In this document: positions 48,998-58,738 of the stretch, piece after piece
How positions within the stretch are numbered: the stretch's first letter is position 1
How the letters are laid out: each line of letters opens with the position of its first letter
From: Clostridioides sp. ES-S-0010-02
GTDB lineage: Bacteria > Bacillota > Clostridia > Peptostreptococcales > Peptostreptococcaceae
DNA length: 64,000 bases
Direction of reading: 5' to 3'
Assembly: GCA_020641055.1 (NCBI GenBank)
Contig: CP067345.1
Location: 264,001 to 328,000, forward strand
Position numbers and translations under genes: made by a program
Notes under the pieces: model-generated
The model's database searches: none
What the model saw: only the letters and a program-made list of their open reading frames with translations
What the model was told of the DNA's origin: nothing

Positions 48998-50083
48998 ATG
49001 GCTTATGTGGCAGTTAAAGGTGGAGAAGAAGCTATATTACAGGCTAAAAATATACTTGAATTTTATAGAATAAAAGGAGAAAGCCTACCAATAGATGTAA
49101 AACAAATTAAAGAGCAAATGTCTTATGCTGTGGACAAAGTGATTTCTGAAGGAAGTCTATACAATAAGGAATTATCTGCATTAGCTATAAAACAGGCTCA
49201 AGGTGATATATTAGAAGCATCTTTCTATATAAGAGCATTAAGGTCAACAATGCCTAGAGTAACCTATTCAGAACCTATAAATACAGAAGAAATGAGAATA
49301 GGTAGAAGAATATCAGCTACATTTAAAGATATACCAGGAGGGCAGTATCTTGGAGCAACTAGAGATTATGAAAATAGAATACTAAATGTAGAGTTGCTTA
49401 AAGAAGATGAAGAAAAAAATAGAGATTTTAAAGCTAACTATATAAATGACTTAGAAAAAGTGAATGAAATACCTAAATTCACAAAAGTATCTAATATATT
49501 TAGAAAAGAGAATTTGTTGGAAGAGGATACTTATGAAGATAAATTAGAAGAAGTAATAGATGATATTACAAGAAACAGCCTAAGATTTCCAGTTTCTAGG
49601 TCAGCTAAATTGCAGGCACTTACTAGAGGTGAAAGTGGAGCCGTATCAGGGTTTGCTTATTCTATTGTAAGAGGTTTTGGTGATGAACATCCATATATAA
49701 GTGAACTTAGGACAGGAGATGTATATATAAAAATAAAACATCCTATTTATGAAGATGAGCAAATAACAATCGGAGAAATGTTAGTTACTGAGTGTGAAAT
49801 AGTATCAAAAGCATCACAAAGTAAGTCTGAAAATTCTAAAAATAAATCGGGAGATATAAATAAAATGTCTTTAGGATATGGTCTTTGTATGGGAAATAAT
49901 GAAAATAAGGCTATATCTATGGCTATACTAGATAAATCTTTGGAACCAAATAGTGAAAAATTAGCCCAAGATGAAGAATTTGTATTACTTCATATAGATG
50001 GTATAGATTCATTAGGGTTTATATCTCACTTTAAGCTTCCTCACTATGTAGATTTTAAAGCAGATGTAGAAAGAATAAAATAG
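48998..50083 (+). CDS. phnI: Phosphonate C-P lyase subunit PhnI
   Basis: A 361-residue PhnI, the nucleosidase that in complex with PhnG, H and L exchanges adenine of ATP for phosphonate. Features: MAYVAVKGGEEAI at the start, QAQGDILEASFYIRALRSTMPR, FKDIPGGQYLGATRDYENRIL, ALTRGESGAVSGFAYSIVRGFGDEHP, and SHFKLPHYVDF at the end. The start is ATG at 48998 with GGGAGG; the upstream open frame overlaps phnH. Same length as E. coli PhnI within ten residues. Confidence 0.94.
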   Translation: MAYVAVKGGEEAILQAKNILEFYRIKGESLPIDVKQIKEQMSYAVDKVISEGSLYNKELSALAIKQAQGDILEASFYIRALRSTMPRVTYSEPINTEEMRIGRRISATFKDIPGGQYLGATRDYENRILNVELLKEDEEKNRDFKANYINDLEKVNEIPKFTKVSNIFRKENLLEEDTYEDKLEEVIDDITRNSLRFPVSRSAKLQALTRGESGAVSGFAYSIVRGFGDEHPYISELRTGDVYIKIKHPIYEDEQITIGEMLVTECEIVSKASQSKSENSKNKSGDINKMSLGYGLCMGNNENKAISMAILDKSLEPNSEKLAQDEEFVLLHIDGIDSLGFISHFKLPHYVDFKADVERIK

Positions 50084-50101
50084 GATATGGAGGGAAATTA
50101 A

Positions 50102-50971
50102 GTGATATATAACTATGGTTTTTTAGATGAAAATACAAAAAAAGAAATCCGAAGAAAAATACTAAAAGCAGTTTCAATACCTGGTTATCAAGTACCTTTT
50201 GGTTCAAGAGAATTACCTATTGCTAAGGGATGGGGGACTGGAGGACTACAACTAACCCTATCATTGCTTGGTGAAAGTGATGTAGTAAAAGTGATTGACC
50301 AAGGAAGTGATGATTCTACAAATGCTTGTAATATAAGAAATTTTATTTCAAGTGTAAGTAATGTAGAAACTACAAAAGATACATTAAAATCTACATTGAT
50401 TCAAACAAGACATAGAATACCAGAAGAAAAATTAATGTCTAATCAAATACTGATATTTCAAGTGCCAATACCAGAGACACTTAGAATAGTAGAGCCTAGT
50501 GAAGTAGAGACAAGAAGAATGCATTCAGAAGAAGATTATAGTAGGATGTGGGTATATCTGTATGAAGATATAGTTAAATTTGATGATATATCAATAGCAG
50601 CAGAGTATCCATGTAAAGTAAATGATAGATATTTAATGAATCCATCGCCAATACCAAGATTTGATATAAAGAAATTAAACATGTCAGATAACTTATTTTT
50701 ATTTGGTGCAGGTAGAGAAAAGAGAATATACGCTATACCTCCATACACAAAGGTAGAACCTTTAGAATTTGATGACTATAAATTTGAAGAGGAAAAATTT
50801 GAAGGAAAACATTGTAGTTTATGTAAAAGTTCAAATACATTTCTAGATGAAGTATATGATGGTGATACTAATGAAAAGTACTATAGCTGTTCTGATACAA
50901 GTTATTGTGAAAAAGTTAGGTTAAGAAATGATGGCGTAGATGTGGCAATTGGAGGTGCTTGGAATGAGTAG
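50102..50971 (+). CDS. phnJ: Carbon-phosphorus lyase PhnJ (radical SAM)
   Basis: A 289-residue PhnJ, which uses SAM and a 4Fe-4S cluster to break the C-P bond of ribose phosphonate triphosphate-derived substrate, releasing methane or another alkane and a cyclic ribose phosphate. Four cysteines, C238, C241, C263 and C269, keep the E. coli spacing CxxC-x21-C-x5-C. Other motifs: VPFGSRELPIAKGWGTGGLQ, QTRHRIPE, QVPIPETLR. The start is GTG at 50102 with GGAGGG. It overlaps the phnK start by eight bases. Confidence 0.95.
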   Translation: MIYNYGFLDENTKKEIRRKILKAVSIPGYQVPFGSRELPIAKGWGTGGLQLTLSLLGESDVVKVIDQGSDDSTNACNIRNFISSVSNVETTKDTLKSTLIQTRHRIPEEKLMSNQILIFQVPIPETLRIVEPSEVETRRMHSEEDYSRMWVYLYEDIVKFDDISIAAEYPCKVNDRYLMNPSPIPRFDIKKLNMSDNLFLFGAGREKRIYAIPPYTKVEPLEFDDYKFEEEKFEGKHCSLCKSSNTFLDEVYDGDTNEKYYSCSDTSYCEKVRLRNDGVDVAIGGAWNE

Positions 50972-51836
50972 TGCAAAACTAGGCGAAGACAAAAAAATAG
51001 AAAATATAGATAAACAAGTGTTAATAGGAAAAAATATTAATCTTATTTATGGAGATGGATGTGAAAATTGTTTTGAGAGTACAGGATATGAAAGTAATAA
51101 TATATGTAAATATTGTGGTTCTATAGTTGCATGTAATAATGTAAATCTTGAACTTTATGAAGGAGAAGTTCTTGGTATTGTTGGAGAATCTGGTTCAGGA
51201 AAAAGTACATTGTTAAAGATTTTGTTTTTTCAAGAGAATGCAAATAGTGGAGAAGTGTACATGTCAAATTATGACAAGTGTACAAATATATTAGAACTCT
51301 CAGACCAAAAAAAGAGGTACATAAAGAATCATTTTATGGGTATTGTATATCAAAATCCCCACCTTGGTTTAAATTTGAATTTTAGTAGTGGTGGGAATAT
51401 AGCAGAGAAATTATTAATGGCTAATATATATAATGTTGAGAAAATAAGAGATAGGGCTAAAGAGCTTCTAGTAAAGACTAATATACCTGTAGAAAGAATA
51501 GACCACAAACCGAAATATTTTAGTGGGGGAATGCAACAAAGAGTTCAAATAGCAAAAGCACTTTCTAATAATCCTCCAATACTTTTATTAGACGAAGTTA
51601 CAACAGGACTGGATGTTTCTGTACAAGCTGAGGTATTAGATTTAATAAGGGAAATACAAAGAGAGCTTAAAATCTCTATGATAGTAGTATCTCATGACTT
51701 TGATGTTATAAAAATGCTTGCTGATAGGACAATTGTTATGAAAAATGGAAGTGTAATCGAATCTGGTTTAACAGACCAAATAATGGAAGACCCACAGCAT
51801 CCATATACTCAGCAACTTATAAATTCACTACTATAA
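50964..51836 (+). CDS. phnK: C-P lyase ATP-binding protein PhnK with zinc-ribbon-like insert
   Basis: A 290-residue ABC-type ATPase that binds the C-P lyase core. Walker A GESGSGKST, signature FSGGMQQRVQIAKAL, Walker B LLLDEVTTGLD and the H-loop VSHDFDV are present, ending in DPQHPYTQQLINSLL. Between the first strand and Walker A is a Cys cluster: C33, C36, C48, C51 (GCENC and CKYC) plus C57. E. coli PhnK lacks it, but similar inserts occur in other PhnK proteins. It may bind zinc or iron-sulfur. The start is ATG at 50964 with GGAGG. Confidence 0.93.
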   Translation: MSSAKLGEDKKIENIDKQVLIGKNINLIYGDGCENCFESTGYESNNICKYCGSIVACNNVNLELYEGEVLGIVGESGSGKSTLLKILFFQENANSGEVYMSNYDKCTNILELSDQKKRYIKNHFMGIVYQNPHLGLNLNFSSGGNIAEKLLMANIYNVEKIRDRAKELLVKTNIPVERIDHKPKYFSGGMQQRVQIAKALSNNPPILLLDEVTTGLDVSVQAEVLDLIREIQRELKISMIVVSHDFDVIKMLADRTIVMKNGSVIESGLTDQIMEDPQHPYTQQLINSLL

Positions 51837-51876
51837 ATAATATTTGTAAATAAGTAAAATGGGGGTTTTAAATAAA

Positions 51877-52590
51877 ATGGAAGAAATTATACTTGAAGTA
51901 AATAATTTTAGCAAAGATTTTGAATTACATGCATTAAATAAAACTATAAAAGCGTGTAGTGAAATAAATTTTACAATTTCCAAAGGTGAATTTTTAGGAA
52001 TAATAGGAAAATCTGGAGCGGGAAAGTCTACTATATTAAAAAGTATTTATAAAACATATATCCCAACGACTGGAGAAATAATATTTAACTCAGAAATATA
52101 TGGAAAGATAGATTTATCTACAATTGGTGACAGAGAAATGATAAATCTTAGAAAAAAGGAAATAGGATATGTATCACAGTTTTTAAAAACACTTCCACGA
52201 ATAACGGCTATTGAGCTAGTAGTACATTCTTTAATTGAGAGTGGATTTGAAAAAGATTGTGCATATGATATGGCAAAAGATATACTAACTCAGTTTGAAA
52301 TAAAGGAAAACTTGTGGGATGCTTATCCGAATAATTTTTCTGGCGGAGAAAAATTAAGATTAAATCTAGCACAAGCTATGGTCAAAAAACCTAGGCTTTT
52401 GTTACTTGATGAACCAACTGCATCACTTGATAATCAATCTAAAATATACGTAAAAGAAAAAATGTTGGAACTTAAAAATCAAGGAACTACAATGATAGGG
52501 ATATTTCATGATATAGAATTTATGGAGACTGTTATAGATAAAACATTTACTATGACAAAAGGCACTATAAGTGAAAGTGGGGTAGCTTAG
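51877..52590 (+). CDS. phnL: C-P lyase ATP-binding protein PhnL
   Basis: A 237-residue ABC-type ATPase of the PhnL family, required with PhnGHI for coupling phosphonate to ATP. Walker A GKSGAGKST, a Q-loop in EIGYVSQFLKTLPRI, signature FSGGEKLRLNLAQAM, Walker B LLLLDEPTASLD and IFHDIEF follow one another. The start is probably ATG at 51877, preceded by GGGGG; an in-frame ATG at 51859 has no ribosome site. phnM begins directly after its stop. Confidence 0.92.
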   Translation: MEEIILEVNNFSKDFELHALNKTIKACSEINFTISKGEFLGIIGKSGAGKSTILKSIYKTYIPTTGEIIFNSEIYGKIDLSTIGDREMINLRKKEIGYVSQFLKTLPRITAIELVVHSLIESGFEKDCAYDMAKDILTQFEIKENLWDAYPNNFSGGEKLRLNLAQAMVKKPRLLLLDEPTASLDNQSKIYVKEKMLELKNQGTTMIGIFHDIEFMETVIDKTFTMTKGTISESGVA

Positions 52591-53760
52591 ATGGTAAAAT
52601 TAATTCATAATGCAAATATTGTATTGGAAGATAAAATATTAGAAAATGGCCATTTAATTATAGAAGGAGATACAATAAAGAAAGTCTCAAATGATAAGAT
52701 TGATTATTTACTAGATTTCAACGAGATAGATGAAATAATAGATGCAAAAAACTTATATGTTATACCTGGTATCATAGATATTCATAGTGATGCTATTGAA
52801 AAGGAAATAGAGCCAAGACCAAGTACATTATTACCATTTAATATGGCATTTTATGAACTAGATAAAAAACTACCTGCAAATGGAATAACAACAGTTTATC
52901 ATTCTATATCTTTGGGTGATGGAGTAGGAGTTAGAAGTATTGATAATTCTTTGGAAATGATTGAAAATATCGATTCGTACAAAAATATAAATAGTAAGAA
53001 TATAAATCATAAAGTTCACTTAAGGTATGAAGTGTTATACCATGAAGGTTTAGAGAATGTGTCAGAGTTGTTAGAAGAAGATAAAATAGACTATTTATCT
53101 ATAATGGACCATTCTCCAGGACAAGGTCAGTATACAAATCCAAAGTTCTATAGAGAGTATGCTACTAAGGTATGGGGAGTAACAGAAAATTATGTAGATA
53201 CATGGTTAGATGACTTAGTAGATTTACATGATAATTTAGATTGGAATAAAATAGCCAGTGTTATCGGAGTGGCAAAAACTAAAAATATAAATGTTGCATC
53301 ACATGATGATGATACGTTAGAAAAAATGGATTTTATAAAAAATATAGGAGTTAATGTATCTGAATTTCCTATAACTCTTGAAGTTGCAAAATATTCAAAG
53401 AAATTGGGTGTTTTAACTTGTCTAGGTGCCCCAAATATTGTAAGAGGGAAATCTCATAATAACAACTTAAAGGCAATGGATGCTATATTGGAAGACTGTT
53501 GTGATATTGTTTGTTCAGACTATCTTCCATCAGCAATGATAAAGTCCATGTGCATAGTTGCACAAGAAACTAACAATCTAAATAAAGCAGTTAACCTATT
53601 TACTTCAAATCCAGCTAAAGCAGTTGGTATATATGGTGAAAGAGGTAGCATAAAAGAAAATAAAAAAGCGGATTTAGTTTTATTGGATATTGATAGTGAG
53701 TATCCAAGAGTTGTAAATACTATTGTAAATGGAAAAACAGTTTATAAAAGGGAGGTATAA
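52591..53760 (+). CDS. phnM: RPnTP hydrolase PhnM
   Basis: A 389-residue amidohydrolase-superfamily protein that removes pyrophosphate from ribose-alkylphosphonate triphosphate. Features: VIPGIIDIHSDAIEKEIEPRP, MDHSPGQGQY, ASHDDDTLE, SEFPITLEVAKYSKKLGV, and the C-terminal GIYGERGSIKENKKADLVLLD. The order phnLM with a PHP protein next fits C-P lyase clusters. The start ATG follows the phnL stop codon directly. Confidence 0.94.
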   Translation: MVKLIHNANIVLEDKILENGHLIIEGDTIKKVSNDKIDYLLDFNEIDEIIDAKNLYVIPGIIDIHSDAIEKEIEPRPSTLLPFNMAFYELDKKLPANGITTVYHSISLGDGVGVRSIDNSLEMIENIDSYKNINSKNINHKVHLRYEVLYHEGLENVSELLEEDKIDYLSIMDHSPGQGQYTNPKFYREYATKVWGVTENYVDTWLDDLVDLHDNLDWNKIASVIGVAKTKNINVASHDDDTLEKMDFIKNIGVNVSEFPITLEVAKYSKKLGVLTCLGAPNIVRGKSHNNNLKAMDAILEDCCDIVCSDYLPSAMIKSMCIVAQETNNLNKAVNLFTSNPAKAVGIYGERGSIKENKKADLVLLDIDSEYPRVVNTIVNGKTVYKREV

Positions 53761-53763
53761 AGA

Positions 53764-54600
53764 TTGTTAACAGATTTACATTGTCATACAAGCATATCAG
53801 ATAATAACTTCACTACAGAAGAAATAATTAAGAGAGCATCAGAAAATAATATAAGTGTTTTAGCAATAACAAATCATGATACATTGTCTGGATTAGATGA
53901 AGCTATCATATTGGGAGAAAATTATGGAATAACTATAATACCAGGTATAGAAATATCAGCATACGATTATAAAAACAGAAAAAGAGTTCATATCTTGGGC
54001 TATAACATAGATTTAAATAGTCAAGAAATAAAAAATTTATGTAATCCAATGGTTTGTGATAGACATAAAGCATCTGTTAAGATGGTAAATAAAATTATAG
54101 ATTTAGGATATAAAATATCTCTAGAAGATGTAAAGAAATATTCATCAAAGACTGGAATATTTAAACAACATATAATGAAAGCACTTATAGATAAAGGATA
54201 CACAGATAAAATATATTCAAGTTTATATAAAGAGTTGTTTCATAGAGGAAATGGTAAGGCGTATGTATCTTTAAAATATGTAGATTATAAAGATGCAATA
54301 AGAGCTATAAAAAGTTCTGGTGGAATTTGCGTACTAGCTCATCCTGGGCAAATGGACAATTTTAATGCTATTGAAGATATGGTGAATGTTGGATTAGATG
54401 GGATAGAAGTGTATCATCCATCTCACAATAAAGACTTAGAAAAAGAGTCACTTTCTTATGCTAAGAAATACAACTTAGTTGTTACAGGAGGCTCAGATTA
54501 TCATGGGCTTTACTCTCAGCATGAGTGTGATCTAGGAAGTAAAAGCTTAAATAGAGAAGATTTATTTAAGTTTAGGTTAGCCTTAGGAGGGGTTTTATAA
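53764..54600 (+). CDS. PHP-domain phosphoesterase, probable PhnP replacement
   Basis: A 278-residue PHP hydrolase with the metal ligands DLHCHTSISD, NHDTLSG, IPGIEISAY, VLAHPGQ and GSDYHGLY. It ends a phnGHIJKLM row in which the metallo-beta-lactamase-type PhnP is missing. PHP proteins of C-P lyase clusters are reported to hydrolyse the ribose 1,2-cyclic phosphate product (a related protein from Eggerthella lenta hydrolyses cyclic phosphates twice). The role is therefore inferred from context. Start: TTG at 53764 with GGGAGG. The ABC transporter ATPase gene begins at once. Confidence 0.88.
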   Translation: MLTDLHCHTSISDNNFTTEEIIKRASENNISVLAITNHDTLSGLDEAIILGENYGITIIPGIEISAYDYKNRKRVHILGYNIDLNSQEIKNLCNPMVCDRHKASVKMVNKIIDLGYKISLEDVKKYSSKTGIFKQHIMKALIDKGYTDKIYSSLYKELFHRGNGKAYVSLKYVDYKDAIRAIKSSGGICVLAHPGQMDNFNAIEDMVNVGLDGIEVYHPSHNKDLEKESLSYAKKYNLVVTGGSDYHGLYSQHECDLGSKSLNREDLFKFRLALGGVL

Positions 54601-55596
54601 ATGTCTTTTTTACAAGTTAAAGATGTAAGTAAAAGTTATGGACAAGCTAAAGTGCTAAAAGACATATCTATTGATATTGAAAAAGGAGAGTTTATTTGTT
54701 TATTGGGACCAAGTGGATGTGGGAAAAGTACATTGCTTAGGATAATTGCAGGGCTTGAAGACAAACATGATGGAAAAATAATAATAAATGATAAGGATAT
54801 GACAAACTCACCACCTGAAAGTAGAAATTTTGGTATAGTTTTTCAGTCATATGCACTATTTCCAAATATGACTGTTTACAAAAACATAGCTTTTGGCTTA
54901 GAAAATAAAAATATAAATAAATCTAATATTGATAAGAAAGTTAATGAAGTTTTAGAGGTAGTAGAATTAAGTGGATATGAGAAAAAGTATCCCTCTCAAT
55001 TATCAGGAGGGCAACAACAGAGAGTCGCACTAGCTCGTGCAATTGCTCTAGAGCCAGATTTTTTACTTCTTGATGAACCATTATCTGCATTGGATGCAAA
55101 AGTAAGATTGAAACTTAGGGAACAGATTAGAAGCTTACATAGAAAACTGGGTATTACTACTATAATGGTAACTCACGACCAAGAAGAGGCACTTTGCTTG
55201 GCGGATAAAATGGTTGTTATGAATAGTGGAGAAATAATACAGGTTGGGACTCCAAAAGAAATATATAAAAATCCAGAGACCCCTTTTGTAGCTGATTTTA
55301 TAGGGACAATAAACTTTATAGATGATGGTATTAATAAGATAGCTATCAGACCAGAAGATATAAAAGTAGAATTTAATAGAGATTCTAAAGACAATGATAT
55401 CAAAGTTGGAGAGATTTTAGATATTGAATTTAGAGGATTTAACTATAGAATTACAGTTGAGTATTGTTCTAAGAAAATAAAATTAGATATAGTTTCAAAA
55501 GTTGCAGAACAAATGAAACTATGTATAGGGTCTAAAATAAATTTTAAAATTCCCAAAGAAGGAATTGTAGAATATAAATCAGAGGGATGTGCTTAA
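54601..55596 (+). CDS. ABC transporter ATPase, aminoethylphosphonate type
   Basis: A 331-residue ATPase of the spermidine/iron/phosphonate importer group. Walker A GPSGCGKST, Q-loop FGIVFQSYALFPNM, signature LSGGQQQRVALARA, Walker B LLLDEPLSALD and a switch VTHDQEEA. A short TOBE-like C-terminal domain (about 240-331) follows. The start ATG overlaps no other gene but follows the PHP stop codon directly, with AGGAGGGG inside the PHP gene. With the permease and binding protein downstream it makes a complete importer. Confidence 0.9.
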   Translation: MSFLQVKDVSKSYGQAKVLKDISIDIEKGEFICLLGPSGCGKSTLLRIIAGLEDKHDGKIIINDKDMTNSPPESRNFGIVFQSYALFPNMTVYKNIAFGLENKNINKSNIDKKVNEVLEVVELSGYEKKYPSQLSGGQQQRVALARAIALEPDFLLLDEPLSALDAKVRLKLREQIRSLHRKLGITTIMVTHDQEEALCLADKMVVMNSGEIIQVGTPKEIYKNPETPFVADFIGTINFIDDGINKIAIRPEDIKVEFNRDSKDNDIKVGEILDIEFRGFNYRITVEYCSKKIKLDIVSKVAEQMKLCIGSKINFKIPKEGIVEYKSEGCA

Positions 55597-55613
55597 TAGC
55601 TAGGGGTGAATAA

Positions 55614-57302
55614 ATGATAACAACAAAAAACAAAAGAAGGATAAGTGATAGTACAATACAAAAATGTTTTTTAATTTTTTCGCTAATTATACTAATAGTA
55701 TTTATATTGTTTCCTTTAGTATCACTATTAAAAAATGCATTTTTAGATACAAGTGGAAACTTCATAGGTATTTCAAATTTTAGTAAATATGCTGAAAATC
55801 CAAGTCTTATAGCATCATTTAAAAATTCAATTTTTGTATCTACAGTTTCATCTTTAATATCACTATGTTTAGCATTTATCTATTCATATGCAATAACAAG
55901 AACAAATATAAAATTTAAGAATTTTTTTAAAACTATGGGAATGTTTCCCCTTTTTGCACCAACTATGTTATATGGTATTTCACTTATATACCTGTTTGGA
56001 AATAAAGGAATATTTACAACAATGGGATTTGAGATACCATTATATGGACCATTAGGAATAATTGTCTCTCAAATACTGTTTACATTTCCACAAGCTTTTT
56101 TAATACTATCCGTTGCTCTTTCAATGGCAGATTATAGACTTTATGAAGCCGCCGATAGTTTAGGGGCTAGTGATTTTAAAAAGTTTTTTAAAATTACAAT
56201 TCCAGGCATAAAGTACTCACTAGTAAGCTCCTTCTTTGTATCCTTTATACTTGCATTTACAGACTTTGGAGCAGCAAAAGTAGTCGGAGGAAACTATAAT
56301 GTGTTAGCTACAGATATATATAAGCAAGTAGTGGGGCAGTTTAACATACCAATGGGAGCAACTGTTTCTATGGTAATGTTGATTCCTGTACTAATAGCTT
56401 TTACATTAGACAAGGTGGCAAGTAAAAAACAAGGAATGACTATAACAGCAAAATCTATGCCTTATAAAATTAAAGAAAACAAATTTAGAGATAGCGTATT
56501 TTTAATAGCATGTAGTTTTATAACTTTATTAATCTTCATTTTGATATTTGTTTCAGTTATAGGTTCAGTCATAAAATTATGGCCATATAACCTAAGTTTT
56601 ACAATGGAACATTATACATTTAAAGGTATTTTAGGAAGCGGATTAAAAACCTATTTAAGCAGTTTAAAAATATCAACATTAACAGCTATATTTGGAACTA
56701 TATTTGTGTTTTTTAGTGCATACATGATAGAAAAAGTAGATAAGTTTCCACGATTAAGACAAACAGCTTACTTTTTATCTATGATACCAATGGCATTACC
56801 AGGTCTAGTGCTAGGAATATCATATATAACTTTTTTTAACTCAGCAAGTAATCCACTAAATTTCCTATATGGTGGTACAGCTATACTTGTCATAGTAAAT
56901 ATAGTACATTTTTACTCTGTTTGCTTTATAACTTCAAATTCGTCACTAAAAATGTTGGATAGAGAGTATGAGTTAGTTGCAAAATCTATAAATATTCCCT
57001 TTTATAAAGTGTTTTTCAACATCACAGTACCAATGTCTATAACATCAATACTTGAGATAGTAGTATATTATTTTGTAAATTCAATGGTTACTGTTTCAGC
57101 ATTAATATTTTTATATACTCCTCAGACTCAGACTGCATCAATATCCATATTGAAGTTAGATGAGATAGGATATATAGGACCATCAGCAGCTATGGCAGTA
57201 TTAGTGCTTTTAACAAATATAATAGTAAGACTTTGCTATGAATTCGTAACAAAAAAATTAAAAAATAATACACAAAAATGGCAACAAAAAGATGTTGCAT
57301 AG
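55614..57302 (+). CDS. ABC transporter permease with two fused domains
   Basis: A 562-residue membrane protein with about 12 spans, made of two binding-protein-dependent permease domains in one chain (about 20-270 and 300-550). EAA-like loops are EAADSLGASDFKKFFKITIPG and ELVAKSINIPFYKVFFNITVP. Such fused permeases occur in iron(III) and 2-aminoethylphosphonate importers; linkage to phn genes favours the latter. Start: ATG at 55614 after TAGGGGTG. The next gene's ribosome site overlaps its stop. Confidence 0.9.
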   Translation: MITTKNKRRISDSTIQKCFLIFSLIILIVFILFPLVSLLKNAFLDTSGNFIGISNFSKYAENPSLIASFKNSIFVSTVSSLISLCLAFIYSYAITRTNIKFKNFFKTMGMFPLFAPTMLYGISLIYLFGNKGIFTTMGFEIPLYGPLGIIVSQILFTFPQAFLILSVALSMADYRLYEAADSLGASDFKKFFKITIPGIKYSLVSSFFVSFILAFTDFGAAKVVGGNYNVLATDIYKQVVGQFNIPMGATVSMVMLIPVLIAFTLDKVASKKQGMTITAKSMPYKIKENKFRDSVFLIACSFITLLIFILIFVSVIGSVIKLWPYNLSFTMEHYTFKGILGSGLKTYLSSLKISTLTAIFGTIFVFFSAYMIEKVDKFPRLRQTAYFLSMIPMALPGLVLGISYITFFNSASNPLNFLYGGTAILVIVNIVHFYSVCFITSNSSLKMLDREYELVAKSINIPFYKVFFNITVPMSITSILEIVVYYFVNSMVTVSALIFLYTPQTQTASISILKLDEIGYIGPSAAMAVLVLLTNIIVRLCYEFVTKKLKNNTQKWQQKDVA

Positions 57303-57313
57303 GGGAGGTAAAG

Positions 57314-58381
57314 ATGAAATTTAAGAAGCTAGTTTCTTTAGGAGTATTATCAACACTTTTATTGAGTGTAATAACAGGATGTAGTACTGCTTCATCAGGT
57401 GGAGATTCAAAGTCTGATAGTAAAACAAAAGGTGATTTAACAGTTTACACAGCAATCGAAGAAGACAGTATAGACCCATATTTAGCTACATTTAAAGAAA
57501 AATACCCAGATATTAAATTAAATGTTGTTAGAGCATCAACAGGAGATATAACAGCAAGACTATTAGCAGAAAAAGATAATCCTCAAGCAGATATTGTATG
57601 GGGGATTGCTGCCACAAGCTTGCTAGTTGCAGATGACCAAGGAATGTTAGAACCATACGCTCCAGAAGGGTCTGATAAGATAGACCCTGCATTTAAAGAT
57701 GATAAAGAAGTACCTTCATGGGTTGGAATAGATGCTTGGATGACAGGTATAACAGTAAATACTAAAGAATTAAAAGATAAAAATATACCAGTTCCTAGTT
57801 CTTATGAAGATTTGATAAAGCCAGAATATAAAGGTCTTATATCTATGCCTAATCCATCTTCTTCTGGTACAGGATATTTAACGGTATCAGCGCTTATACA
57901 AATTATGGGAGAAGAAAAAGCATGGCAGTATATGGATAAGTTACATGAAAATATTGGTGTATATACTCAATCAGGTTCAGCTCCAGCTACATCAGCAGCT
58001 TCAGGAGAGTATCCTATAGGGATATCTTTTGGATACAGAGGCATAAAATTAAAAGAAGAAGGTTATCCAGTAGAAGTAGTATTTCCAAAAGAAGGTTCTG
58101 GATGGGATATAGAAGCAAATGCTCTTGTAAAAAAAGATAATATAAAAGAAGCTTCTAAGGTATTTTTAGATTGGGCAATAAGTAAAGATGCAATGAATGA
58201 GTATTCTAAGAACTATGCAGTTACTACAGTTGATACAGGAAATCCAATCCCAGAAGGATTCCCTAAAAAGCCATTAGAACAAATGATAGATAATGATTTA
58301 AAATCAGCAGCAAAAAATAGAGAAACTATATTAAATAAATGGATATCAAAATATGATGGAAAGACAGAAAAGGAAAGTTAA
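57314..58381 (+). CDS. ABC substrate-binding lipoprotein, aminoethylphosphonate type
   Basis: A 356-residue extracellular solute-binding protein with a lipoprotein signal (LLLSVITGCSTAS; lipidated Cys near residue 23) and a Ser/Asp-rich linker. The mature part starts LTVYTAIEEDSIDPYLATF and has WGIAATSLL, SMPNPSSSGTGYL and GISFGYRGIKL, similar to the family annotated as 2-aminoethylphosphonate-binding. The ligand (a phosphonate) is inferred. The start is ATG at 57314 with GGGGAGG; an open frame starting at 57278 overlaps the permease. A strong terminator ends the operon. Confidence 0.88.
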   Translation: MKFKKLVSLGVLSTLLLSVITGCSTASSGGDSKSDSKTKGDLTVYTAIEEDSIDPYLATFKEKYPDIKLNVVRASTGDITARLLAEKDNPQADIVWGIAATSLLVADDQGMLEPYAPEGSDKIDPAFKDDKEVPSWVGIDAWMTGITVNTKELKDKNIPVPSSYEDLIKPEYKGLISMPNPSSSGTGYLTVSALIQIMGEEKAWQYMDKLHENIGVYTQSGSAPATSAASGEYPIGISFGYRGIKLKEEGYPVEVVFPKEGSGWDIEANALVKKDNIKEASKVFLDWAISKDAMNEYSKNYAVTTVDTGNPIPEGFPKKPLEQMIDNDLKSAAKNRETILNKWISKYDGKTEKES

Positions 58382-58738
58382 ATTCATTAATAAAATCCAA
58401 TAAAAAAGAGCCTAGAATATAAAATTTATATCTAGGCTCTTTTAATGTATATTTGTCCTGAGTTCTACATCTTTTTCTATAAATCATTAATATTAAAAAA
58501 GAAAATTGTATGGATGATATAATATTAATACAGGTAATGCTACATGGGACTTATTGTTGCTTATAGGTGATTCAATAGAATATAATAGTGAATATATTTA
58601 TCTAGTAGGAATAAATTTTTCTTAAACTATAGATTTCTAAATAAAAATAAATAGGTTAGTGCCTTGATTAAATTAAATAAAAACCTTAAAATAAAGAGAT
58701 GTAAACAAAAACTAAAAACAAATAAAAGGTGAATTTAT
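58382..58738. other. Intergenic region between the phn operon and rnmV
   Basis: 357 bases with no credible gene. Apart from the phn terminator the sequence is AT-rich with no clear structured RNA; a promoter for rnmV presumably lies here but I cannot define it. Confidence 0.6.
58404..58446 (+). terminator. Terminator of the phosphonate operon
   Basis: AAAAGAGCCTAGA pairs with TCTAGGCTCTTTT; the interior TATAAA/TTTATA can also pair. Followed by AATG, with the T-run in the stem. Confidence 0.85.

Noticed and set aside
58510-58566. A short ATG frame in the gap before rnmV
   Set aside because: Only 18 codons before a stop and no ribosome binding site.
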